A DNA stretch of 64,000 bases from Hyphomicrobiales bacterium (GTDB lineage: Bacteria; Pseudomonadota; Alphaproteobacteria; Rhizobiales; Phreatobacteraceae): contig JAFKKV010000014.1 of the NCBI GenBank assembly GCA_017304475.1, forward strand, positions 1 to 64,000. Direction: 5' to 3'. The notes under the pieces are model-generated. The model did not search any database. It was given only the letters and a program-made list of their open reading frames with translations, and was not told the origin of the DNA. Position numbers and translations under genes: made by a program. Positions 1 to 10,314 of this stretch are shown piece by piece; positions within the stretch are counted from its first letter, which is position 1, and the number at the start of each line of letters is the position of its first letter.

Positions 1-74
1 ACGCCTCTCCCGCCCTGTGGGTAACCTCCCAAACTTTCCCGCCACACCTTTGATATCACGACGCTTTTAATTCC

Positions 75-82
75 TTAACCAT
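75..82 (+). promoter_or_regulatory. CtrA-like half-site upstream of the M23 peptidase gene
   Basis: The octamer TTAACCAT lies in an AT-rich patch (about 50-85) in otherwise GC-rich DNA, roughly 290 bases before the peptidase start. TTAACCAT is the half-site known for the alphaproteobacterial cell-cycle regulator CtrA. Another TTAA lies 4 bases upstream, not the 7 of a full site. The remainder of 1-365 holds no convincing gene. Confidence 0.3.
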
Positions 83-205
83 AACCGCCCCGCCGCGGCC
101 CCCGCAGGCCATCCGCCGGCAGCCCACGAAGCGCCCCCTCGAAAAGATCCGGATCACCGTCAGCCCGCCTCCCGCACGGGCCCCCGCCTGGCCGAAAAAA
201 GAACA

Positions 206-227
206 CTCTCGCGTGCGCGCGCGAGAG
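206..227. other. GC-rich hairpin upstream of the M23 gene
   Basis: CTCTCGCG (206-213) and CGCGAGAG (220-227) form a perfect 8-bp stem with a 6-base loop. A run of six A precedes it (195-200), so read on the minus strand it looks like an intrinsic terminator. No minus-strand gene is visible to its right that would need one; on the plus strand it lies in the leader of the peptidase gene. Confidence 0.4.
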
Positions 228-365
228 CGCGCGCTTTCCGCTTACGGATGCTCCCGCCGCCAGCCGCGGCCCTCACCGCGCCACATTCCCAGCTCTTTTG
301 GAGGCCGCGTCGCTTGACGACCTCCTGTCGCGCGGGCAACGTCCGCCCGCGTCACCCATAAACGT

Positions 366-2351
366 TTGCGGCAGCGCCGCTGTCGCCACGGAGAGCCCGG
401 TTTGCAGCCCATTCGTCGATCGTCCTATGGGAAGCAGGCCGACGCGCCGAGCGCGACGCTCGGCGACGAACCGCCACTTTCCGCGGATGGTACGCCCCGC
501 CGGGGCATCGAGGGGCGCGGCATCAATGTCCGCTGGCTGTCCGGCACGGTGCTGACCGGGCTGTGCGGCGCCGGGCTGATGGGCGGCGCCGTCTGGGCCG
601 CGCTCGAAAACCCGACCCGCCCCGCCGCTCCCGCCGAGATCATGCATCCGCTGGTGCGCGCTTCGGGGCCGGCGGCCGACAGGCCGACCAATACCGCGCG
701 CAAGGGCGATCGGCGCACGCCGCTGACCGATGTCTTCGCCACCTCGAAACAGACCATCCGGGTGTCCCAGACCCTGCGCATGGGCGACCGCGAGATCATC
801 CGCGTGCGGCCGCACACCCGGGTCGTCGCCAATCTCGTGCAGAGTTCGAGCGGCGACTACGACATTCCCGAATTCAATCCGCTGCGCCTGCTCGCCGGCG
901 ACCAGCCGGAGCGGCGCGCCGAGGAGGCCGAGCCCGACACCGACGGCGAGGTCACCATCGTCAACCGCGACCTGGCGAACCTTCCCGCCGCCGATCGCGG
1001 CATGATGACCCTGACCACCGACGAGATCCTGGCGCGTGTCCGCGAGGTGGCGATCCGCCGCGAGCAGGTCATCCCGGTGTCTCTGCCGCAGACCGTGCCG
1101 CTGATGGACGCGCCGACGCCGGCCCCGGATGCGGCCGCGATGGACCCGGCCGCGCCCAATGTCTCGCGTGTGCCCAAGGCTGTCGCGCCGCCGGTGGCGC
1201 CGAGCTCGACGCCGCCGGACCGCGCCGCGGTCGCCAAGGCCGGCGACACCATTTCCGGCATTCTGATGGAACTGGGTGCGACGCGTGAGGACGCGCGGCT
1301 GATTGCCACCGCCTTCGGCCGCGGTGGCCGCGAGATCACCTTGCGCGAAGGCCAGCGCGTCCGCGTGCTGTTCGCCCCCGGCCCGGCCGGCCGGCCGCAG
1401 CCGGTCCGCGTCATCCTGGTCGGCGACCGCGGGCCTGAAGCGGCCGTGGCGCTCTCCGACGAGGGCCGTTATGTCGCCATGGAAGATCCAGCGGATGCCG
1501 CGACCATCACCCAGGACTCCGAGGAGGAGGACGACGGCCAGGGGCTGCGCCTCTACAATGCCATCTACGAGACGGCGCTACGCCAGGATATTCCCAAGCC
1601 GATCATCGACGAGATGATCCGGCTCTATTCCCACGACGTCGACTTCAACCGGCGCGTCGGCCAGGGCGACCTGTTCGAGGTGTTTTATGCCTCCGACGAA
1701 GAGGGCGATGCCGGCCGAGGCGACATTCTCTACACCTCGCTGACCACCGGCGGCGAAACCCGGCGCTATTACCGTTTCCATTCGACCGCCGACGGCGTCG
1801 TCGACTATTACGACCAGCAGGGCAAATCGGCCCGCAAGTTCCTCATCCGCAAGCCCATCACGTCAGGCCAGATGCGCTCCGAATTCGGCATGCGCCGCCA
1901 CCCGATCATGGGCTACTACAAGATGCATACCGGCGTGGACTGGGCCGACCGCATCGGCACGCCGATCATTGCCGCCGGCAACGGCACCATCATCAAGGCC
2001 GCCTGGTCGAGCGGCTATGGCCGGCGCATCGAGATCGAGCACGCCAACGGCTATACCTCGACCTATTCCCACATGTCGGGTTTTGCCCGCGGCATCACCG
2101 AAGGCAGCCGGGTCCGCCAGGGCCAGGTCATCGGCTATCTCGGCAATACCGGTCTCGCCACCGGTCCGCACCTGCACTACGAAGTGCTGGTCAACGGCCG
2201 CTTCGTCGATCCGATGCGCGTGCGCGTGCCCCGCGGCCGCGAACTCGAAGGCCGGGTTCTCGCCGAATTCATGCGCGAGCGCGAGCGCATCGACAATCTG
2301 ATGACCCGCGACCGCGCCGAGACCCGCGTCACCGCCCAGACGGGCCGGTAG
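366..2351 (+). CDS. M23 family murein endopeptidase, membrane-anchored
   Basis: A 661-residue protein, read from a TTG codon; no ATG gives a better start, so the first ~50 residues are uncertain. One hydrophobic segment at about residues 58-80 should anchor it in the inner membrane with the rest periplasmic. A Pro/Ala-rich linker follows, then a LysM-like/OapA-like region (about 290-350), and a C-terminal LytM/M23 domain (about 500-630). The zinc ligands are visible as HTGVD (His about 521) and HLHYE (about 602), so the enzyme is probably active and not an EnvC-like degenerate activator. The family cleaves peptide cross-links in peptidoglycan during growth or division. It is convergent with trmFO and not in an operon. 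Confidence 0.88.
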   Translation: MRQRRCRHGEPGLQPIRRSSYGKQADAPSATLGDEPPLSADGTPRRGIEGRGINVRWLSGTVLTGLCGAGLMGGAVWAALENPTRPAAPAEIMHPLVRASGPAADRPTNTARKGDRRTPLTDVFATSKQTIRVSQTLRMGDREIIRVRPHTRVVANLVQSSSGDYDIPEFNPLRLLAGDQPERRAEEAEPDTDGEVTIVNRDLANLPAADRGMMTLTTDEILARVREVAIRREQVIPVSLPQTVPLMDAPTPAPDAAAMDPAAPNVSRVPKAVAPPVAPSSTPPDRAAVAKAGDTISGILMELGATREDARLIATAFGRGGREITLREGQRVRVLFAPGPAGRPQPVRVILVGDRGPEAAVALSDEGRYVAMEDPADAATITQDSEEEDDGQGLRLYNAIYETALRQDIPKPIIDEMIRLYSHDVDFNRRVGQGDLFEVFYASDEEGDAGRGDILYTSLTTGGETRRYYRFHSTADGVVDYYDQQGKSARKFLIRKPITSGQMRSEFGMRRHPIMGYYKMHTGVDWADRIGTPIIAAGNGTIIKAAWSSGYGRRIEIEHANGYTSTYSHMSGFARGITEGSRVRQGQVIGYLGNTGLATGPHLHYEVLVNGRFVDPMRVRVPRGRELEGRVLAEFMRERERIDNLMTRDRAETRVTAQTGR

Positions 2352-2394
2352 AACCAAGCGACGCTGAGCCTGCGAAGGTTCGCCGGCCTCCCGC

Positions 2395-3810
2395 CTATTC
2401 GGCGGCGGCCAGCACGGTTCCGCCGAGCCAGGCTTCGAGATCCACCAGCGCGCGCGCGCTCAGCGCCTTCTTGCGGGCCTGGGTCTTCGCCGTGCCGCGC
2501 AGCCTGACGCCATCCGGCCCCTTGGTCGGGCTCTGTTCGAGCGGCGGGAACAGCCCGAAATTGACGTTCATCGGCTGGAACGACCGCGGTCCCTCGTCGA
2601 TCGTGGTGACGTGACCGCCGGTAATGTGATTGATCAGCGCGCCATGCGCCGTCGTCACCGGCGGTAGCGTCGGCGCGAGGCCGAGCCGCTCGGCCGCGGC
2701 GAAACGGCCGACCAGGCCGCCAATCGCCGCGCTCTCGACATAGCCCTCGCAGCCGGTGATCTGGCCGGCGAAGCGCAGCCGGGTATCGGCCTTCAGCCTC
2801 AAGGTGGCGTCGAGCATCTTGGGCGAATTCAGATAGGTGTTGCGGTGAATGCCGCCGAGCCGGGCGAATTCGGCATTTTCCAGCCCCGGGATCATCCGGA
2901 ACACCCGGGCCTGCTCGCCATATTTCAGCTTGGTCTGGAAGCCGGTCATGTTGAACAGCGTGCCGAGCTTGTTGTCCTGGCGCAGTTGCACCACGGCATA
3001 GGCCTTCTCGGTCGGCTTGTGCCGGTTGGTCAGGCCGACCGGCTTCATCGGCCCCCAGCGCAGGGTCTCGCGGCCACGCTCGGCCATCACCTCGATCGGC
3101 AGGCAGCCATCGAAATAGGGCGTGCCTTCCCATTCCTTGAAGGTCGTCTTGTCGCCGGCGAGCAGCGCATCGACAAAGGCCTCGTATTCGTCCTTGGTCA
3201 GCGGGCAGTTGATATAGTCGGCGCCGGTGCCGCCCGGGCCCGGCTTGTCGTAGCGCGACTGGAACCAGGCGATGTCCATATTGACCGATTCGAAATGGAC
3301 GATCGGCGCGATGGCGTCGAAAAAGGCGAGCGCGGTCTCGCCCGACAGCGCTTGAATGCCGGCGGCCAGCGCCGGCGAGGTCAGCGGCCCGGTCGCGACG
3401 ATCACATTGTCCCATTCGGCCGGCGGCAGGCCCGCCACCTCCTCGCGCGCGATGGTGATCAGGGGGTGGGCTTCGAGAGCGGCGGTCACGCCCTGGCTGA
3501 AACCGTCGCGGTCGACCGCGAGCGCGCCGCCCGCCGGCACCTGATGGGCATCGCCCATGCGCATGATGATCGAGCCCATGCGCCGCATCTCGGCATGCAG
3601 CAGGCCGACCGCATTGGTTTCGGCATCGTCCGAGCGGAACGAGTTCGAGCAGACGAGCTCGGCGAGGCCATCGGTCTTGTGGGCGTCGGTCTCGCGCACC
3701 GGGCGCATCTCGTGAACGACCACTGGCACGCCCGCGGACGCGATCTGCCAGGCGGCTTCCGAACCGGCGAGGCCGCCGCCGACGATGTGAATGGGGGAAA
3801 GACTTGTCAT
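2395..3810 (-). CDS. trmFO: Methylenetetrahydrofolate--tRNA-(uracil-5-)-methyltransferase TrmFO
   Basis: A 471-residue FAD- and folate-dependent enzyme that makes 5-methyluridine at position 54 of tRNA, using methylenetetrahydrofolate as carbon donor. The N-terminal dinucleotide-binding motif VGGGLAGSE is at residues 10-18, followed by the family-typical HEMRP and the VCSNSF block. The length is normal for TrmFO (Gid family), which in alphaproteobacteria replaces the SAM-dependent TrmA. The gene is single; the clpB terminator lies upstream, so it has its own promoter between 3811 and 3892. Confidence 0.95.
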   Translation of the reverse strand: MTSLSPIHIVGGGLAGSEAAWQIASAGVPVVVHEMRPVRETDAHKTDGLAELVCSNSFRSDDAETNAVGLLHAEMRRMGSIIMRMGDAHQVPAGGALAVDRDGFSQGVTAALEAHPLITIAREEVAGLPPAEWDNVIVATGPLTSPALAAGIQALSGETALAFFDAIAPIVHFESVNMDIAWFQSRYDKPGPGGTGADYINCPLTKDEYEAFVDALLAGDKTTFKEWEGTPYFDGCLPIEVMAERGRETLRWGPMKPVGLTNRHKPTEKAYAVVQLRQDNKLGTLFNMTGFQTKLKYGEQARVFRMIPGLENAEFARLGGIHRNTYLNSPKMLDATLRLKADTRLRFAGQITGCEGYVESAAIGGLVGRFAAAERLGLAPTLPPVTTAHGALINHITGGHVTTIDEGPRSFQPMNVNFGLFPPLEQSPTKGPDGVRLRGTAKTQARKKALSARALVDLEAWLGGTVLAAAE

Positions 3811-3892
3811 GCCCGGGGTTTTAGGCCCCGGACCGGCTCACGGCAAGGATTTCGGCGTCGCGGCACCCGCGGCCGGCCGCAGGGCTCCCGGC

Positions 3893-3927
3893 AAAAAAAA
3901 ACCAGGGCCTCCCGAGGAAGGCCCTGG
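3893..3927 (-). terminator. Intrinsic terminator of clpB
   Basis: On the minus strand a perfect 9-bp stem (CCAGGGCCT with AGGCCCTGG, plus-strand 3902-3910 and 3919-3927, 8-base loop) is followed directly by nine U residues (plus-strand A 3893-3901). It begins 28 bases after the clpB stop and separates clpB from trmFO. Confidence 0.93.
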
Positions 3928-3955
3928 CGATCCTGATGTCAGCGAAGCCTGCGGT

Positions 3956-6559
<2,604 letters not shown>

Positions 6560-6656
6560 ATGGTCTCTCCTTTGACCGGTCCCGCCGTCTCGTCTGAGCC
6601 CGGAGAAACCGTCCGACCGAATGAGTGTCCCGGTCCCGAAGCGACCGGCAGGACGG

Positions 6657-6664
6657 ATATGGGG
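6657..6664 (-). promoter_or_regulatory. Possible heat-shock -10 element of clpB
   Basis: Minus-strand CCCCATAT, about 100 bases upstream of the clpB start, equals the sigma-32 -10 consensus CCCCATNT. The only nearby CTTG (6677-6680) is 12 bases upstream, shorter than the usual separation, so the assignment is weak although heat-shock control of clpB is expected. Confidence 0.3.
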
Positions 6665-6693
6665 AGGCGGGTTTGCCAAGGGAAGAGGCCAAA

Positions 6694-6709
6694 ATCACGG
6701 CGGCGTGAT
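6694..6709. promoter_or_regulatory. Perfect inverted repeat in the clpB/MOSC intergenic region
   Basis: ATCACG and CGTGAT flank a 4-base spacer (GCGG), making a perfect palindrome with 6-base arms. It lies about 135 bases upstream of clpB and 103 bases upstream of the MOSC gene, a position compatible with an operator for either. The cognate regulator is unknown. Confidence 0.3.
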
Positions 6710-6811
6710 CCCGACGGTCGCTCCGCAATCAGGAGTGACAGGCTCGCCGCTTGACCGCCAGGGCGCCTTGCGCCACGTCAATTCGGCCGACAATCCGCCG
6801 CAGGACAAGCA

Positions 6812-7573
6812 ATGACCGCCCGCATCGCCGCCCTCTATCGCTATCCCGTCAAGGGCCTTTCGGCGGAACCGCTGACCGAGGCGTCGCTCACCACAGGCGG
6901 TCATTTTCCCGGCGACCGGCTGTTCGCCATCGAGAACGGCCCCTCGGGCTTCGATCCGGCCGCCCCGGAGCACCAGCCCAAGACGAAGTTCCTGGTGCTC
7001 GCCCGCCAGGCGGCGCTGGCCAAGCTGAAGACCCTCTATGACGAGGCGTCCGGCGAACTGGCGATCGCCATCGATGGCGCTGAGGCGGTCCGGGCCGATC
7101 TCCGGACGGCCGAAGGCCGGGCGGCGATCGAGAGTTTCTTCCAGAGCTTCCTGACCAAGGAGCTCGCCGGCGTTCCGAAAGTGCTGACCGCGCCGCTCGG
7201 CTTCCGTTTCATGGACTCGCGTTCCGGCTTCACCTCGATCATCAATCTGGCGACCGTCAGGGCGCTCCAGCAGGTCACCGGCATGGAGCTCGACCCGATC
7301 CGCTTCCGCGCCAATATCTATATCGACGGCTTGCCCGCCTTTGCCGAGTTCGACTGGATCGACAAGGCGGTCGGTGTCGGCGGCAGCCTGCTGCGCGGCA
7401 TCAAGCGCACCGAGCGCTGCGCCGCCACCACGGTCAATCCGAAGACCGCCATTCGCGACGTCATGATCCCGGCCGTCCTGATGCGCAGCTACGGCCATGC
7501 CGATTGCGGCATCTATCTCGGCGTCACCGCCGGCGGCCGGATCGCGGTCGGCGATGCCCTCACCTTGCAGTGA
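6812..7573 (+). CDS. MOSC domain-containing protein
   Basis: A 253-residue protein beginning with the MOSC N-terminal beta-barrel signature (IAALYRYPVKGLSAE, residues 4-18), followed by a MOSC domain. The motif ERCAATTVNPKT near residue 205 contains the conserved Cys that carries sulfur or persulfide in molybdenum-cofactor sulfurases and mARC-type enzymes. No molybdoenzyme gene is nearby, so the substrate cannot be inferred. The gene is followed after 39 bases by the flavoprotein gene and may be cotranscribed with it. Confidence 0.85.
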   Translation: MTARIAALYRYPVKGLSAEPLTEASLTTGGHFPGDRLFAIENGPSGFDPAAPEHQPKTKFLVLARQAALAKLKTLYDEASGELAIAIDGAEAVRADLRTAEGRAAIESFFQSFLTKELAGVPKVLTAPLGFRFMDSRSGFTSIINLATVRALQQVTGMELDPIRFRANIYIDGLPAFAEFDWIDKAVGVGGSLLRGIKRTERCAATTVNPKTAIRDVMIPAVLMRSYGHADCGIYLGVTAGGRIAVGDALTLQ

Positions 7574-7612
7574 CCCTGCCGCGCGCCGCCTACAGATAGA
7601 TCGCGTGCAACC

Positions 7613-8809
7613 GTGAGGCAGAAGCAATCCGTGGAACAATTCGACGTGGTGGTGCTGGGCGCCGGCGCCGCCGGCATGATGTGCGCCATCGAGGCCGGCA
7701 AGCGCGGCCGCTCGGTGCTGATCATCGATCATGCCGCGGCCCCCGGCGAGAAGATCCGCATCTCGGGCGGCGGCCGATGCAATTTCACCAATATCCATGC
7801 CGCCCCGCGCAATTTCATCTCGCAGAACCCGCGCTTCTGCATTTCGGCGCTCAGCCGCTACAGCCAGCGCGATTTCATCGCCTGGATCGACCGCAGCGGC
7901 ATCGCCTATCATGAGAAGACGCTCGGCCAGCTGTTCTGCGACGGTTCGGCGCGCGAGATCATCGACCTCCTGACCGCGGAAATGGCGCGCCATCGCGTCG
8001 TGCTGCGGCTCGAGACCGCGGTCACCGATGTCGCCAGGCGCGACGACGGCTTTCAGCTGACGCTGACCCGCGGCAGTGCGCGCGCCCGCTCGCTCGTGGT
8101 CGCGACCGGCGGCAAATCCATCCCCAAAATGGGCGCCACCGGTTTCGGTTATGAGCTGGCAACCCATTTCGGCCTCGGTCTCGTCGAGACACGCCCGGCG
8201 CTGGTGCCGCTGACCTTCCAGCCCGACATGCTGGAGCGCCTGAAGCCGCTGGCCGGCATCGCCGTCGACGCCGTCGTCGGCCATGGCAAGACGCGCTTCG
8301 AGGAGGCCATGCTGTTCACTCACCGCGGCCTCAGCGGGCCGGCCATCCTGCAGATCTCGTCGTTCTGGCGCGAAGGCGACGACATCACCGTCGCCATGCT
8401 GCCGCAACTCGACCTGTTGGCGGCCTTGCGCGCGGCCCGCGCGAGCAATGGCCGGCAGGCGCTGCAGACCGTGCTCTCGGGTTATTTGCCCAAGCGCCTG
8501 GCCCAGCGCGTGACCGAGGATCTGGCGATCCAGGGCAATCTCGCCGACCTCTCCGACAAGGTGCTGGCCCGGGTCGATGCGGCGGTGAATGCCTGGCGTG
8601 TGCGCCCCAACGGCTCGGAAGGCTATCGCACGGCGGAAGTGACGCTCGGCGGCGTCGACACCCGCGAGCTCGATTCGCGGACCATGGAGGCCAAGGCGGT
8701 CCCCGGCCTCTATTTCATCGGCGAGGTCGTCGACGTCACCGGCTGGCTCGGCGGTTATAATTTCCAATGGGCCTGGTCGTCGGGCTGGAGCGCCGGCCAG
8801 GCGGTCTGA
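7613..8809 (+). CDS. NAD(P)/FAD-dependent oxidoreductase, HI0933/BaiN family
   Basis: A 398-residue flavoprotein. The N-terminus has a classic FAD-binding fold (VVLGAGAAGMMCAIEAGKRG, about residues 10-29) and the family motif GGGRCNFTN near residue 59; the C-terminus has LGGYNFQWAWSSG, the end of the FAD site. The family's physiological role is poorly known (one member, BaiN, is linked to bile-acid metabolism). The start is uncertain: GTG at 7613 or GTG at 7631; neither has a strong ribosome-binding site. Convergent with olsB. Confidence 0.85.
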   Translation: MRQKQSVEQFDVVVLGAGAAGMMCAIEAGKRGRSVLIIDHAAAPGEKIRISGGGRCNFTNIHAAPRNFISQNPRFCISALSRYSQRDFIAWIDRSGIAYHEKTLGQLFCDGSAREIIDLLTAEMARHRVVLRLETAVTDVARRDDGFQLTLTRGSARARSLVVATGGKSIPKMGATGFGYELATHFGLGLVETRPALVPLTFQPDMLERLKPLAGIAVDAVVGHGKTRFEEAMLFTHRGLSGPAILQISSFWREGDDITVAMLPQLDLLAALRAARASNGRQALQTVLSGYLPKRLAQRVTEDLAIQGNLADLSDKVLARVDAAVNAWRVRPNGSEGYRTAEVTLGGVDTRELDSRTMEAKAVPGLYFIGEVVDVTGWLGGYNFQWAWSSGWSAGQAV

Positions 8810-8839
8810 CCGGCCCGCATTACGCCACAACGATTGGCG

Positions 8840-9796
8840 TCACGCCGCGTGGCGTTCGCCGGTCGGGCCGAAATGGCCGATATAACGCGGGCTGATCGCC
8901 GAGACCGGCAGGACGATCAGGACGTCGGTGGTGCCGAACTGGTGGTCGACCACCGCGCCGTCGCCGACATGGGCGCCGAGCCGGAGATAGCCCTTGATCA
9001 GCGGCGGCAAGGCATGCAGCGCGCGCTTCACGTCGAGCGCATCCTTGGACAGGCGCCCCATGCCGACATAACGCGAGGGCAGCGCCCGCGCCGCCCATTC
9101 TTCCGGCGCCGATGCATGATGGTGCAGGAACGACAGTTCGAGCGACAGGGCCTTGGGGTCGGTACCCTCCAGGCTCGCACAGCCGAACATCGCGTCGATG
9201 CGGTGGCGCAGCACATAGGTCCAGATGCCGTGCCAGAGCAGTTCCACCGTGCGCTTGTTACGATAGGCCGGTTTCACGCAGGAGCGGCCGAGCTCCAGGA
9301 AGCGCAGGCCCTTGTGGCGCGCGAGCAGCCCGGAAATGTCGAATTCCGAAGCGGTGTAGAAGCCGCCGTGACGATCGGCGACGTCCTGGCGCAGCAGCCG
9401 GTAGGTGCCGACGATGGCCGGGCGCGGCGGCCCGAAGCGCGGCCGCTTGATCACGTCGTGGTCGATCACCACCAGGTGGTCGCAAATGGCGTCGAAGGCG
9501 TCGATGTCGCGGCGCGCGAGCTTGGAGGCGCCGTCGGCGATCGCCTGCATTTCCTCGTAGAACACCTTGAAGCGCAATTTCTGCGCCCGGCGCACTTCCG
9601 CGGCATTGGCCGCCAGCCGCACTTCCAGGGAGCCGATCCGCCCGAGTGTCTCGGGTGTCGCCGCGCGAGCGTCGCGCAGGCGGATGCCGCCATAGGCGCG
9701 CACCATCGGAATGATCTTGCGGCCCTGGTCGGCCCAGCCGGCCGGATCCCAGGCCCGCATGGGCGATGCGCTGTGCTTGGCAACCGGCTCGGTCAT
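8840..9796 (-). CDS. olsB: L-ornithine N-alpha-acyltransferase OlsB-like (GNAT family)
   Basis: A 318-residue acyltransferase of the hemolysin-like/GNAT fold. The core from residue ~60 shows the family pattern LRFKVFYEEMQA, CDHLVVID, VGTYRLLRQ, EFDISGLL and FLELGRSCVKPAYR, typical of rhizobial OlsB, which transfers a 3-hydroxyacyl chain from acyl-ACP to ornithine, the first step of ornithine-lipid synthesis. The second enzyme, OlsA, is not adjacent; a separate locus is common. GGAG precedes the ATG. The protein has a longer N-terminus (about 55 residues) than the GNAT core needs. Confidence 0.8.
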   Translation of the reverse strand: MTEPVAKHSASPMRAWDPAGWADQGRKIIPMVRAYGGIRLRDARAATPETLGRIGSLEVRLAANAAEVRRAQKLRFKVFYEEMQAIADGASKLARRDIDAFDAICDHLVVIDHDVIKRPRFGPPRPAIVGTYRLLRQDVADRHGGFYTASEFDISGLLARHKGLRFLELGRSCVKPAYRNKRTVELLWHGIWTYVLRHRIDAMFGCASLEGTDPKALSLELSFLHHHASAPEEWAARALPSRYVGMGRLSKDALDVKRALHALPPLIKGYLRLGAHVGDGAVVDHQFGTTDVLIVLPVSAISPRYIGHFGPTGERHAA

Positions 9797-9950
9797 GGCC
9801 GCTGTCTCCTACGGCATGACGACCGATTCAACCCGGTCGATTCGTCGCATGCGCGTATCGCACCTCGTCTCGCATCAAGCAGACAGGTCAATGACGGCGC
9901 CGCGACGGATCAATGACAGCCGGCGGGCGAGGCGGAAAGACCGAATCGGA

Positions 9951-10211
9951 TCAGTCGGCCACCGGCAGCGCCGGGCCGCGTCCGCGCGACGCGCCGAGCT
10001 CGCTCATATAGGCGCTTGTCGCGACCAGCATGTTGCTCGATGCCTCGGCAAGGCTCGCCAGGACCCGCGACTTCTGTGCGTTCGACAGCGGGCTGCCGCG
10101 AACCGCCGCGCCGAACGACGCAATGCCGCTGGTGATCGACCGCAAGGTCTCGATCTCCGCGGCACTGCTCGCGCGCCTGATCTGGTGTGTGGCGGATGTC
10201 GCCTCGGTCAT
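9951..10211 (-). CDS. Small hypothetical protein
   Basis: An 86-residue protein with no recognised domain. It is predicted mostly helical, rich in Ala and Ser, without signal peptide or membrane segment. The ATG is preceded by a G-rich stretch that may act as ribosome-binding site. A CtrA-like site lies about 50 bases upstream, so cell-cycle control is possible. It is separated from the phosphomannomutase gene by a terminator-like hairpin and is probably its own transcription unit. Confidence 0.6.
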   Translation of the reverse strand: MTEATSATHQIRRASSAAEIETLRSITSGIASFGAAVRGSPLSNAQKSRVLASLAEASSNMLVATSAYMSELGASRGRGPALPVAD

Positions 10212-10254
10212 TGCATGCCCCCCGGCCTGTTTGTTCGCCGGAGCGTCCCACGCG

Positions 10255-10273
10255 ATGGTTAACGTAAAGTAAA
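10255..10273 (-). promoter_or_regulatory. CtrA-like site upstream of the small hypothetical gene
   Basis: Read on the minus strand this is TTTA-N7-TTAACCAT, one mismatch from the full CtrA site TTAA-N7-TTAA and a perfect match to the half-site TTAACCAT. It ends 43 bases before the ATG at 10211. Confidence 0.4.
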
Positions 10274-10275
10274 TC

Positions 10276-10301
10276 CCGGCGGGAAATTCAGCTCCCGCCG
10301 G
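10276..10301 (-). terminator. Terminator-like hairpin after the phosphomannomutase gene
   Basis: CCGGCGGG (10276-10283) pairs with CCCGCCGG (10294-10301), a perfect 8-bp stem with a 10-base loop, 13 bases after the mutase stop. On the minus strand it is followed by GATTTA, only a short U stretch, so it is a weak intrinsic terminator. Confidence 0.5.
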
Positions 10302-10314
10302 CTTTCACGATCAC

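Noticed and set aside
195..227. Intrinsic terminator on the minus strand
   Set aside because: The shape fits (hairpin then U run), but no minus-strand gene to its right would end there; reported as a hairpin only.
298..555. Short plus-strand ORF before the M23 gene
   Set aside because: Overlaps the M23 reading frame in another phase; no ribosome-binding site and no domain.
6657..6680. Full sigma-32 promoter for clpB
   Set aside because: CCCCATAT matches but CTTG is only 12 bases away, too close; retained as a weak -10 candidate.
6695..8830. 711-codon open frame opposite the MOSC and flavoprotein genes
   Set aside because: It spans two well-supported plus-strand genes and the gap between them, and reads as antisense composition.
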